From positions 33,632 through 97,631 of the forward strand of contig NZ_PDVP01000019.1 in the NCBI RefSeq assembly GCF_002727065.1: a DNA stretch of 64,000 nucleotides, read 5' to 3'. Below the pieces are notes generated by a model. The model ran no database searches. It was not told the DNA's origin and saw only the letters and a program-made list of their open reading frames with translations. This stretch comes from Zhengella mangrovi. GTDB taxonomy: Bacteria > Pseudomonadota > Alphaproteobacteria > Rhizobiales > Rhizobiaceae. Positions 30,142 to 38,107 of the stretch are shown in pieces. The translations under genes were made by a program, and so were the position numbers. The stretch's first letter is position 1. Every line of letters starts with the position of its first letter.

Positions 30142-30494
30142 CGGTTCTTCATGGCGATGTGGCCTGGTGGTGGCCCTACGTGTTCATCGTGCTGGCGGGC
30201 TGGCTGCCGACCGACGTTTGGCGCTGGGCCGGCGTGGCGCTCGGCGGGCGGCTCGACGAAACGTCGCGCTGGATGGTGCTGGTGCGCTGCGTCGCAACCG
30301 CGCTCGTGGCCGCGGTCATCGGCAACCTGGTCGTCTATCCGCAAGGGCCGCTCGGCGATCTGCCGGTCGCCCTGCGGATCGGGGCCCTGGCGGCGGGGTT
30401 CGCCGCCTATCTCCTGGCCGGCAAGCGGATGATCGCCGGGATCCTGACCGCGGAAGCCGCGCTGTTTGCCGGAGTGCTTCTTTCCGGGGCTTAA
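30138..30494 (+). CDS. azlD: AzlD family amino-acid export protein, small subunit
   Basis: A 118-residue inner-membrane protein with about four helices (WWWPYVFIVLAGWLPTDVWRW, MVLVRCVATALVAAVIGNLVVYP, IGALAAGFAAYLLAG, GILTAEAALFAGVLL). It is the partner of AzlC, with which it overlaps by 4 nt. The invariant genetic pairing supports the call more than its short sequence does. Confidence 0.9.
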   Translation: MTVLHGDVAWWWPYVFIVLAGWLPTDVWRWAGVALGGRLDETSRWMVLVRCVATALVAAVIGNLVVYPQGPLGDLPVALRIGALAAGFAAYLLAGKRMIAGILTAEAALFAGVLLSGA

Positions 30495-30549
30495 CGTCCC
30501 TCTAACCGCGCCGGGTTATGGTCCGCCTGACAAAGGTGTTGAGGTGGCC

Positions 30550-31509
30550 ATGAAGGCAACAGATATCCAGACCATGATCAAGGTTGGCGTGATCGTGCTG
30601 ATCGGCGCGGTGGATGCCGTCTGGATCAGCCTGAGCGATTTCACGATCCGCTTCGCCGATCTCGCCATGGCGGGCACTCTCATCGTCGCGCTCTTTGCTC
30701 TCAGCCAGTTCTACCGCCATGTCCGGCGGGACGAATCCTTCTACAAGGTGTGCGAGGAAACCGCGCTCCTGATCGCCTTCTCGCTGGTTGCCGCCGTGCT
30801 CAGCTACCTGGCGACATCGCTCGACAATCCGCTCATCGACCAGGACCTGCTGGCAATCGACGCCACGCTCGGTTTCGACTGGCTCGGCTATGTCGGCGTG
30901 GTGAACGCCCATCCCTGGCTCGGCATGCTTTCGTCGGCGGTCTATGTCACGACGCTGGCCCAGGTGACCGGGGTCGTGGTCTGGATGAGCATGACGGGAC
31001 GCGTGGCCGACACGCAGCATTTCATGACGGCGGTCATGCTCGGTGCGTTGCTGTGCATCGGCATTTCCGCCATCCTACCCGCCGCTGGCGCCCTGGGCAC
31101 GCTGCGGCCGTCTGCCGACTTCGTCATGGCCAACGCGCCAACGGTCGACCTTGCCTACAAGCAGACCTTCTTCGACCTGCGCAGCGGGGCCTTGCGCGTG
31201 ATCGACCTTGCCGACCTGAAGGGGCTGATCGCGTTTCCCTCCTACCACGGTACGCTTTCGGCGCTGGTGGCCTTCGCCTTCCTGTCGCTGCGGCGCTTCG
31301 CGCTGCCCGCCATCGTTCTCAACGGCTGCGTGCTGCTGGCGACGCCCATCGACGGCGGGCACCACATGATCGACGTGATCGGCGGTGTCGCGACAGCGGC
31401 CTTTGCCTGGTACCTGGCGCGCCGCTACGCCGCGTGGACGGAGCGGCTTTGCCGCAACCGCATGCAGGACAGCGGCACCTTCGCGCAGCCGGCGCGCGCC
31501 CAGGCGTGA
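30550..31509 (+). CDS. PAP2 superfamily membrane phosphatase-like protein
   Basis: A 319-residue polytopic membrane protein. The phosphatase signature blocks are visible as LIAFPSYHGTLSALVAFAFL (the PSxH motif) and ATPIDGGHHMIDVIGGV (the HxxxD motif), near residues 230-290. An upstream Lys/Arg motif may be YKQTFFDLRSG. Such proteins dephosphorylate lipid phosphates or isoprenyl pyrophosphates, or transfer lipid head groups. GAGG precedes the ATG. A second PAP2 gene follows after 7 nt. Confidence 0.86.
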   Translation: MKATDIQTMIKVGVIVLIGAVDAVWISLSDFTIRFADLAMAGTLIVALFALSQFYRHVRRDESFYKVCEETALLIAFSLVAAVLSYLATSLDNPLIDQDLLAIDATLGFDWLGYVGVVNAHPWLGMLSSAVYVTTLAQVTGVVVWMSMTGRVADTQHFMTAVMLGALLCIGISAILPAAGALGTLRPSADFVMANAPTVDLAYKQTFFDLRSGALRVIDLADLKGLIAFPSYHGTLSALVAFAFLSLRRFALPAIVLNGCVLLATPIDGGHHMIDVIGGVATAAFAWYLARRYAAWTERLCRNRMQDSGTFAQPARAQA

Positions 31510-31516
31510 CGCGACA

Positions 31517-32650
31517 ATGACAACAACGCCGGCAGCGGCGGACGGGATGGACAGGGGATCGATCATGGACGGATATCAGGCGGTGGCCCGCGAAGGGCAA
31601 CGGACATCATCCTTCGCGGTGGAACTCGTCGCCCAGATGTGGCGCGACCGTCTCGGCTATGCCATTGCCCTGACTGCCCTCTACGTCGCCTTTCTCGTCG
31701 GTCCGCTGGTCAATGCCAAGCCCGACGTCACGCTGGTTCTCAGTTTCCTCAGCGACATCGGAATCTATGCACTGCTGCTGCTGTCGCTTGCCGCGGGCGT
31801 CATGCTGCTGCGGCTCGGGCTGGTCCACCACAGCCAGTCGCCGGCGCGCGACCTGGCCGCCATGGTCGGGCGATTTGCCATCGCCAACGGCCGCGGGCCG
31901 GCACTGATCAGTGCGATCTTCGTCCAGATGGGGTTCTCGATCGCCTTCGCGGTGCTGAAGGCGGCCATTGCCCTGCTGCGGCCGTTCACCTTTGACCGCG
32001 CCTTCTCCGACATGGACCGGTTTCTCCATTTCGGCGTCCTGCCGCATGACTGGCTGCTGCCGCTATTCGGCAGCCCGACGGCCATCCTTGGTCTCAACGT
32101 GGCCTATCACGTCTGGTTCGGGCTGCTGCTTACCAGCTTCTTCGCCACCGGCATGATGACCGGGCGGCTGGCCGTGGTGCGCATGCAATACATGCTGGCC
32201 TTCCTGATGCTCTGGTTCTTCGGCGGCTTCGTGATCGCGACGCTGCTGTCGTCTGCCGGGCCCGCCTTTTTCGAGCGGATCGGTGCGGGGGCCGACTATG
32301 CCCCGCTGATGGCCCATCTGCAGGCGGTCAACGCGGTGGTGCCGGTCTGGGCACTGCACGGCCACGAGGCGCTGTGGGACGGTTTTGTCGGCCTGCGCGA
32401 CGGGTTCGCCGGCATCTCGGCCATGCCGTCGATGCATATCGGCACGGCCACGCTGTTCGCACTCGCCGGAAACGCCGTGAACCGGCGGCTTGGTTATGTT
32501 CTCTGGGCCTATGCCGGCGTGATCATGGTCGGGTCGGTCGTGCTCGCCTGGCACTATGCCGTGGACGGCTATGCGGCCGCCCTGCTGGCCATCGGCTTGT
32601 GGAAGCTGGCCGGCCGGATCGCCCGGCGCATGGCCGACCGGGCGTCCTGA
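31517..32650 (+). CDS. PAP2 superfamily protein, inositolphosphotransferase-like
   Basis: A 377-residue polytopic membrane protein of the Aur1/Ipt1-like PAP2 subgroup. Motifs include GISAMPSMHIGTATLFAL (SxxxH) and VVLAWHYAVDGYAAALLAIG (HxxxD) near the C-terminus. It differs clearly from the adjacent PAP2 protein, so the two are not a recent duplication. The first ATG at 31517 has no strong ribosome-binding site, and ATGs at 31547 and 31565 are alternatives. Substrate unknown; lipid phosphate or phosphoinositide chemistry is likely. Confidence 0.85.
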   Translation: MTTTPAAADGMDRGSIMDGYQAVAREGQRTSSFAVELVAQMWRDRLGYAIALTALYVAFLVGPLVNAKPDVTLVLSFLSDIGIYALLLLSLAAGVMLLRLGLVHHSQSPARDLAAMVGRFAIANGRGPALISAIFVQMGFSIAFAVLKAAIALLRPFTFDRAFSDMDRFLHFGVLPHDWLLPLFGSPTAILGLNVAYHVWFGLLLTSFFATGMMTGRLAVVRMQYMLAFLMLWFFGGFVIATLLSSAGPAFFERIGAGADYAPLMAHLQAVNAVVPVWALHGHEALWDGFVGLRDGFAGISAMPSMHIGTATLFALAGNAVNRRLGYVLWAYAGVIMVGSVVLAWHYAVDGYAAALLAIGLWKLAGRIARRMADRAS

Positions 32651-32663
32651 GACCCGGGCCCGG

Positions 32664-33095
32664 TCACATCCCGGACAGGGCCTGACGGATCTTTTCGGCG
32701 TTGGCGGCGAGCACGCCCTGGTCTTCCATGTCGCCGGTATGCGGCTTCAGCCTGACGCCGTCGAAGCGCGGAATCACGTGGACATGCAGGTGGAAAACCA
32801 CCTGGCCGCCGGCCGGTTCGTTGAACTGCTGGATGGTGACGCCATCGGCGCCGAAGGCCGCGACGACGGCGCGGGCCAGCTTCTGCACCGTCCGGCCGAC
32901 GGCGGCATAGCTGGCAGGATCGACGTCGAGGATGTTGCGCGCCGGCTGCTTCGGGATCACCAGGCAATGACCGTCGCCGCGCGGCATGATGTCCATGAAG
33001 GCGAAAGTCTCGTCGTCCTCGTAGAGCTTGTGCGAGGGGATCTCGCCGCGCAGGATCTTCGCGAAGACGTTGTCATTGTCATAGGCAGCGGACAT
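32664..33095 (-). CDS. HIT family nucleotide-binding hydrolase
   Basis: A 143-residue histidine-triad protein of the HinT type, which hydrolyses adenosine phosphoramidates and related nucleotides. The catalytic motif is FHLHVHVIPRF (HxHxH), and the N-terminal DNVFAKILRGEIPSHKLYEDDETFAFMDIMP is typical. It is the last gene of a leftward cluster: RidA, phosphodiesterase, acyltransferase, HIT. Confidence 0.95.
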   Translation of the reverse strand: MSAAYDNDNVFAKILRGEIPSHKLYEDDETFAFMDIMPRGDGHCLVIPKQPARNILDVDPASYAAVGRTVQKLARAVVAAFGADGVTIQQFNEPAGGQVVFHLHVHVIPRFDGVRLKPHTGDMEDQGVLAANAEKIRQALSGM

Positions 33096-33192
33096 GGAAC
33101 CCTCTCGTCATGTGTCTTCCTGCCGACCGTCTTCGGCCATGGCCCGGTGCAAGTCAATGTGCAAGTCGGCCGGCCGGGCGACGGCTGCCGCG

Positions 33193-34401
33193 TCAGTCGG
33201 TTTCGCCGTGACCGGACTTGCGGAACGGGCCGTGCCGGGTGAGCATTTCGCCGAAGCTTTCCACGTCATCGCGCTCGCGCTCGAGGTAGTCGGCGATGGC
33301 GTTGCGCAGGCCGGGATGCTCGATCCAGTGGACGGAATGGGTGGTGACGGGGAGATAGCCCCGGGCCAGCTTGTGTTCGCCCTGCGCGCCGGCCTCGACG
33401 GTGGAAAGGCCGCGCGCAATGGCGAAATCGATAGCCTGATGGTAGCAGACCTCGAAATGCAGGTAGGGGTGATCCTCGATGCAGCCCCAGTGGCGGCCGT
33501 AGAGGGTGTCGGCGCCGATGAAATTGATCGCCCCGGCGATGTAGCGGCCCTCGCGCCTGGCCATGACCAGCAGGATGTCGTCGGCCATGCGTTCGCCGAT
33601 CAGGGAGAAAAACTGCCGGTTCAGGTAGGGCCGGCCCCACTTGCGGCTCCCGGTATCCATGTAGAAGGCGTGGAAATCGTCCCAGACGCGTTCGGTCAGG
33701 TCACGCCCGGTCAGCCAGTCGATTTCAATGCCGTTTTCGAGCGCGGTACGCCGTTCCTTCCTCAGCGCCTTGCGCTTGCGCGAGGCGAGCGTATCGAGAA
33801 AATCCTCGTAGCCGGCGTAGCCGGGATTGGCGAAATGGAACTGCTGGTCGATCCGGTGCAGGAAACCGCGCGATTCCATCAGCATCGCCTCGTCTTCCGG
33901 CGCGAAGGTGACATGGGCCGACGAGACGCCGAGCTGGCCGGTGAACGCCTTCAACCCGTCCGCCAGGGCCAGCTGGACGGAAGGCCGGATCTCCCCGGGC
34001 GGGGCGAGCAGGCGCGGGCCGGTGGCCGGCGTGAAGGGCACCGACACCTGCAGCTTGGGATAATAGCGCCCGCCGGCGCGCTCGAAGGCGTCGGCCCAGC
34101 CGTGGTCGAAGACGTACTCACCCTGGCTGTGGGACTTGAGGTAGCAGGGTGCCGCGCCGATGAGGCGCCCGTCCGGGGTTTCGAGGCAAAGATGCTGCGG
34201 CAGCCACCCGGCGTCGCGGCCGACGCAGCCGGCCTCTTCCAGGGCGGAGAGAAAGGCATGGGACAGGAACGGGTTGTAGATGCCGTGACCGTCCCGGCCG
34301 GTGCCGGCAAGGCCTTGCCACTCGTTCCGGTCGAACGCGCTCATCCCCGCGGTCACGCGCAGGGTCACGTCTTGCTGGGAGGTCGGATCAGCCCCGGTCA
34401 T
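33193..34401 (-). CDS. GNAT-fold acyltransferase, DUF482 (peptidogalycan biosynthesis) family
   Basis: A 402-residue cytoplasmic protein of the DUF482 family. Key stretches are NPFLSHAFLSALEEAGCVG, YVFDHGWADAFERAGGRYYPKLQVSVPFTPATGPRLL and YGRHWGCIEDHPYLHFEVCYHQAIDFAIARGLSTVEAGAQGEHKLARGY, which match the family well. It has two GNAT-like lobes, as in FemAB proteins that add amino acids to cell-wall precursors. The true acceptor is not known. It lies 45 nt after the phosphodiesterase gene in a likely operon. Confidence 0.88.
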   Translation of the reverse strand: MTGADPTSQQDVTLRVTAGMSAFDRNEWQGLAGTGRDGHGIYNPFLSHAFLSALEEAGCVGRDAGWLPQHLCLETPDGRLIGAAPCYLKSHSQGEYVFDHGWADAFERAGGRYYPKLQVSVPFTPATGPRLLAPPGEIRPSVQLALADGLKAFTGQLGVSSAHVTFAPEDEAMLMESRGFLHRIDQQFHFANPGYAGYEDFLDTLASRKRKALRKERRTALENGIEIDWLTGRDLTERVWDDFHAFYMDTGSRKWGRPYLNRQFFSLIGERMADDILLVMARREGRYIAGAINFIGADTLYGRHWGCIEDHPYLHFEVCYHQAIDFAIARGLSTVEAGAQGEHKLARGYLPVTTHSVHWIEHPGLRNAIADYLERERDDVESFGEMLTRHGPFRKSGHGETD

Positions 34402-34446
34402 GGCTCAAACATATCGCGGTCGGTGCGGGCGGCAAGCGCCTGGACA

Positions 34447-35178
34447 TCAGGTCGCAGTGGCGCTGGCCGGCTGGAAGCCCTCGAAGGTCATCTGGTCGGC
34501 GAATTGCTCCGACCTCGCGACCTGCTCGGGAGTGCGGACGGTCCACGAGATGACCGGGCGGTTGAGCGCCCGGCGCATGACGCGGATGAACGGATTGTCG
34601 AGCTGGTCCACGTAAAAGGACGTGAAATCAATTTCATATGCGAGCATGCTAAAATGCTGCTCAAGCTGGTCGTGCCGGACCCCCATGGCCGTGAGGCCTG
34701 CGGGAATGCCCGGCGCCTCGCTCCGGAACCGGCGGATCAGCCAGTGATCGAACGACATGATGGCAGCGGGGCCGCCATAGCCGGCAAGCCGCGCGGCCAC
34801 GGCGGAGACGAGGCCATCGTCGTGGCCTTCGACACCTTTCAATTCGATCACCAGGGGCACGCGGCCCGCCACGCGGGCCAGCATGGCATCGAGCGTCGGC
34901 ACGTGGTCCGACGTGGTGCCGACCGTCATGGCCGTCATGGCGGCGGCGTCGGTTTCATGGACCAGGCCCTCGCGGCCTGCGAGGCGCTTGAGGTCGTGGT
35001 CATGGAAGACGACCGGAATGCCGTCGCGGGTCAGGTGGACATCGCATTCGATGGCGAAACCGCCGGCGACAGCCGCGTCGAAAGCGGGTTGCGTGTTTTC
35101 CCAGACATCGCGGTTGCCGTCATGAAGGCCGCGGTGGGCAATGGGCCGCGCGGTCAACCAGTCGCGAAACGCATCCAT
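34447..35178 (-). CDS. Glycerophosphodiester phosphodiesterase
   Basis: A 243-residue enzyme that hydrolyses glycerophosphodiesters to glycerol-3-phosphate and an alcohol. The GDPD signature is clear: PIAHRGLHDGNRDVWENTQPAF, with the catalytic His in AHRG, then IECDVHLTRDGIPVVFHDHDL with metal-binding Glu, Asp and the second His. No signal peptide, so it acts in the cytoplasm like UgpQ. It starts only 3 nt after the RidA stop, so the two are co-translated. Confidence 0.93.
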   Translation of the reverse strand: MDAFRDWLTARPIAHRGLHDGNRDVWENTQPAFDAAVAGGFAIECDVHLTRDGIPVVFHDHDLKRLAGREGLVHETDAAAMTAMTVGTTSDHVPTLDAMLARVAGRVPLVIELKGVEGHDDGLVSAVAARLAGYGGPAAIMSFDHWLIRRFRSEAPGIPAGLTAMGVRHDQLEQHFSMLAYEIDFTSFYVDQLDNPFIRVMRRALNRPVISWTVRTPEQVARSEQFADQMTFEGFQPASATAT

Positions 35179-35181
35179 GGA

Positions 35182-35646
35182 TCAGGCGACCTCGATGATG
35201 GCTTCGATCTCGACCGGGGCGTTCAGGGGCAGCGCGGCCATGCCGACGGCGGAGCGGGCGTGACGGCCGGAATCACCAAGTGCTGCGACCAGAAGGTCGG
35301 ACGCGCCGTTGGCCACCAGGTGCTGCTCGGTGAATGCAGGGTCGGAGGCGACGAAAACGCTGATCTTCACGATCCTGGAAATCCGGTCGAGAGAACCGAG
35401 CGCCTGACGGGCCTGGGCGAGGATGTTGATCGCGCACCACCTGGCGGCTTCCGCCCCGGTCGCGGTGTCGAGGTCGCGGCCCAGCAGGCCGGTCGCCATC
35501 AGCTTGCCCTCCTTCAAGGGCAGTTGCCCGGCCGTGAACAGCAGGGAGCCGGATTGCATGAAGGGCACGTAGTTGGCGGCCGGCGCGGCCGGCGAGGGCA
35601 GATCGATGCCCATGGCGGCGAGGCGCTGTTCAGCGGTATCTCCCAT
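35182..35646 (-). CDS. RidA family (YjgF/YER057c/UK114) protein
   Basis: A 154-residue enamine/imine deaminase-like protein. It shows PAANYVPFMQSGSLLFTAGQLPL and a C-terminal HARSAVGMAALPLNAPVEIEAIIEV, with the Arg of HARSAVG at the usual ligand position. RidA proteins hydrolyse reactive 2-aminoacrylate produced by PLP enzymes; subgroup members may differ. It is the first gene of the leftward operon and diverges from eipB across 145 bp. Confidence 0.93.
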   Translation of the reverse strand: MGDTAEQRLAAMGIDLPSPAAPAANYVPFMQSGSLLFTAGQLPLKEGKLMATGLLGRDLDTATGAEAARWCAINILAQARQALGSLDRISRIVKISVFVASDPAFTEQHLVANGASDLLVAALGDSGRHARSAVGMAALPLNAPVEIEAIIEVA

Positions 35647-35791
35647 GATCGGCTTTTCCTTTTTGTGAAGGACTGGAATAGTAGAAATGTTGCAGAGTCG
35701 CGCTGGCGGTCATGAAAACGCCAAAGCGCGGCAGCACACGTCGAAAGTCATGCCACGGCGCCGCGCCGGGGCGCAAGTGCAGGGATCATTC

Positions 35792-36598
35792 ATGCGCGTT
35801 TCCTTGATCGCCACCCTCCTTCTCGCCGCCAGCCAGACGCCAGCCCTGAGCACGCCGCAACTGGCGCCGCACAGGGCCGTCTACGATCTCAGCCTGATCG
35901 ATGCCTCCGACCGGTCCGGCATCTCGGGGGTCAGCGGGCGCATGGTCTACGAGTTCAACGGTTCGCCCTGTGACGGCTACACGGTCAGTTTCCGGTCCGT
36001 CACACAGTTCCAGACGTCGGAGAACAACAAGCTCATCGACCAGCAGGTGGCCACCTACGAAAACCCGAGGGAAGACCTGTTCACCTTCGTCACCAAGTCC
36101 TTCGTCGACGAGAAGCTCGACAAGGAGGTGAAAGGGACGGCGCATGGCAGCGCGGACGGGGTGGAAGTGGAACTGCAGAAGCCGGACGAGGGAACCGTGC
36201 GCCTGTCGCAGGCCCTGTTTCCGGCCGAGCACATGATCGACCTGCTGGAGCGGGCGCGAAAGGGCCAGCACTTCTACGAAACCTCCATCTTCGACGGGAC
36301 GGAAGGGGCCGACAAGGTGCTGACGACGACGGTCGTGATCGGATCGCGCAAGGAGGCGTCGGGCGACGACGAGGAGCGCAAGGCGGCCGGTTCGCTCGCC
36401 GACCAGGCCTACTGGCCGGTCTCGATCGCCTATTACGACGATCCGCAACCCGACACCGATGCCACGCCGATCTACCGTATCGGCTTCAAGCTCTACGACA
36501 GCGGAATTTCGCGTGGTTTCGACACCGACTACGGGGATTTCCGGCTCAAGGGGAAGCTGGTCAACCTGGAAATGCTCGACGCGCCCGTCTGCAAGTAG
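35792..36598 (+). CDS. EipB-like periplasmic envelope-integrity protein (DUF1849)
   Basis: A 268-residue exported protein. Signal peptide MRVSLIATLLLAASQTPALS, then the DUF1849 domain LAPHRAVYDLSLIDASDRSGISGVSGRMVYEF. In Brucella, EipB (DUF1849) folds as a beta-spiral and is needed for envelope integrity and persistence, with a conserved disulfide linking two distant cysteines. Here the only cysteines are Cys60 (GSPCDGY) and Cys267 (DAPVCK), which fit that bond. The start is supported by AGGGA upstream; the open frame extends further without a signal peptide. Confidence 0.9.
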   Translation: MRVSLIATLLLAASQTPALSTPQLAPHRAVYDLSLIDASDRSGISGVSGRMVYEFNGSPCDGYTVSFRSVTQFQTSENNKLIDQQVATYENPREDLFTFVTKSFVDEKLDKEVKGTAHGSADGVEVELQKPDEGTVRLSQALFPAEHMIDLLERARKGQHFYETSIFDGTEGADKVLTTTVVIGSRKEASGDDEERKAAGSLADQAYWPVSIAYYDDPQPDTDATPIYRIGFKLYDSGISRGFDTDYGDFRLKGKLVNLEMLDAPVCK

Positions 36599-36619
36599 GC
36601 CGGGCGCGGCAAGCCTGTA

Positions 36620-37498
36620 TCACAGCGCTCCGGCCGCTTCCGCGCGCGCGAGGATCCTTTCGGCACGCCGCAGGTGCGGCCGGTCGTACATCTTGCCATC
36701 GATCCCGACGACGCCAGGCTGTCCCGCCGCCTCGAAAGCGTCGATGACCTTGCGCGATTCCGCGATCGATTCAGCAGATGGCGTGAAGACGCGGTTGATC
36801 ACGTCGACCTGGGCAGGGTGAATCGCCATCTTGGCCGTGAATCCGTCGCGTTCGGCCTCGATGCATTCGCGCTCGAAGCCCGCCATGTCCGAGAAGGCCG
36901 GGAAGACCGTGTCGACGGCGGCCGTGCCTGCGGCATGGGCCGCCAGCAGCGTGACGGCGCGCGCCAGGCGGAACGGATCGGTGTAGACGCCCGATTCGGT
37001 CCGGTTGGACCGCGCGCCGATATCCGCCGACAGGTCTTCTGCCCCCCACGTGAGGCCCGCGAGACGCGGCAGGCCGGCGGCATAGGTGTGCGCCTGGAGC
37101 ACGGCCGCCGCGGTTTCGGTGATGATCGGGAGCAGGGCGGTCGATCGCGGTTCGAGGCCGTGGGCAGTCTCGCGTTCGATCAGCATGGCGTCGAGCGTCA
37201 TCACGTCCGCCGCGCTGGCGCATTTGGGAAGCATGATGCCGGCGGGCCGGCCGGTCATCACGGCATCGAGATCGTCGGCGGTCATGCCGGTGTCCAGCGC
37301 GTTGACGCGGACGAAGAGGCGGTCGCCATGGGTCTTTCCGTTGGCCGAAAGCGTTTCGGCGGTCAGCGACCGGGCTTCCGGCTTGGCCGCCAGGGCGACG
37401 GAATCCTCCAGGTCGATCAACAGGATGTCGGCGGCCGACGCGAGGCCCTTCTCCAGCTTGCGCGGGCTGTCGCCCGGAACGAAAAGAAGCGAACGCAT
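36620..37498 (-). CDS. HpcH/HpaI family CoA-ester lyase (CitE-like)
   Basis: A 292-residue TIM-barrel lyase that cleaves or forms acyl-CoA esters such as malyl-CoA or citramalyl-CoA. It shows RSLLFVPGDSPRKLEKGLASAADILLIDLEDSV (metal-site Asp/Glu), FVRVNALDTG, LLPIITETAAAV and GLTWGAEDLSADIG. The exact substrate is not fixed by sequence. It lies 4 nt after a MaoC dehydratase gene, a pairing that hints at a short pathway for 3-hydroxyacyl or mesaconyl-type CoA esters. Confidence 0.9.
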   Translation of the reverse strand: MRSLLFVPGDSPRKLEKGLASAADILLIDLEDSVALAAKPEARSLTAETLSANGKTHGDRLFVRVNALDTGMTADDLDAVMTGRPAGIMLPKCASAADVMTLDAMLIERETAHGLEPRSTALLPIITETAAAVLQAHTYAAGLPRLAGLTWGAEDLSADIGARSNRTESGVYTDPFRLARAVTLLAAHAAGTAAVDTVFPAFSDMAGFERECIEAERDGFTAKMAIHPAQVDVINRVFTPSAESIAESRKVIDAFEAAGQPGVVGIDGKMYDRPHLRRAERILARAEAAGAL

Positions 37499-37502
37499 GA
37501 TC

Positions 37503-37967
37503 TCATTCCTCCGCGGGACGCTTGCGCATCATTGCCTGGCGGACGCAGCGCGCGACAAGGACGTTGTCCTGGTTATAGGCGCGATGCTCAAACTCGACGA
37601 TCCCGCGATCCGTGCGCGACTTCGATTCGCGGATGCTGCGCACCTCCGTCTCGACGCGAATCGTGTCGCCATGAAAGACCGGGTGGGGAAAGACGGTGTC
37701 GGTCATGCCCAGGTTGCCGATCGTCGTGCCGAGCGTGGTGTCGTGCACGGAAATGCCGATCACCAGGCCGAGCGTGAACAGAGAATTGACCAGCGGCTTG
37801 CCCCATTCGCTCTTCGCCGCGAAATCGAAATCGATGTGCAGCGGCTGCGGATTGAGCGTCATGACCGAGAAAAGCATGTTGTCGCTTTCCGTGACCGACT
37901 TGGTCAACGGATGGCGTATGACCTGTCCGACCTGAAATTCCTCGAGCCACAATCCGGCCATCGGCAT
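37503..37967 (-). CDS. MaoC family dehydratase
   Basis: A 154-residue single hot-dog-fold hydratase/dehydratase. The hydratase-2 motif appears as SDNMLFSVMTLNPQPLHIDFDFA, with the expected Asp and His, and HPVFHGDTIRVETEV follows. It most resembles the short MaoC proteins encoded beside CoA-ester lyases, not the longer mesaconyl-CoA hydratase. It is the first gene of a two-gene operon with the lyase. Confidence 0.9.
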   Translation of the reverse strand: MPMAGLWLEEFQVGQVIRHPLTKSVTESDNMLFSVMTLNPQPLHIDFDFAAKSEWGKPLVNSLFTLGLVIGISVHDTTLGTTIGNLGMTDTVFPHPVFHGDTIRVETEVRSIRESKSRTDRGIVEFEHRAYNQDNVLVARCVRQAMMRKRPAEE

Positions 37968-38032
37968 CCTCCCTCGCTGATCCGGCCTATTGATAGGACA
38001 GCCCGGCGATGGCGGGCAAGTGCCGGAAAATC

Positions 38033-38055
38033 ATGGTGAACGCTTCGTAAACCAT
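38033..38055. promoter_or_regulatory. Imperfect palindrome upstream of the DUF2336 gene
   Basis: The arms ATGGT and ACCAT enclose ACG and CGT in the pattern ATGGT-N2-ACG-N3-CGT-N2-ACCAT over 23 bp, about 55 bp before the DUF2336 start. Part of it (TGAA-N7-TAAA) also resembles a degenerate CtrA site (TTAA-N7-TTAA). No regulator can be assigned from sequence alone. Confidence 0.35.
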
Positions 38056-38107
38056 TTCTCCGTAGCGTAGCTTATCAAGTGGTCAGTGGTGTTGGTGGCG
38101 GTGTCCC

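Noticed and set aside
33094..35715. 873-codon rightward frame over the HIT-RidA operon
   Set aside because: Spans four well-supported leftward genes and their gaps; a GC-driven shadow.
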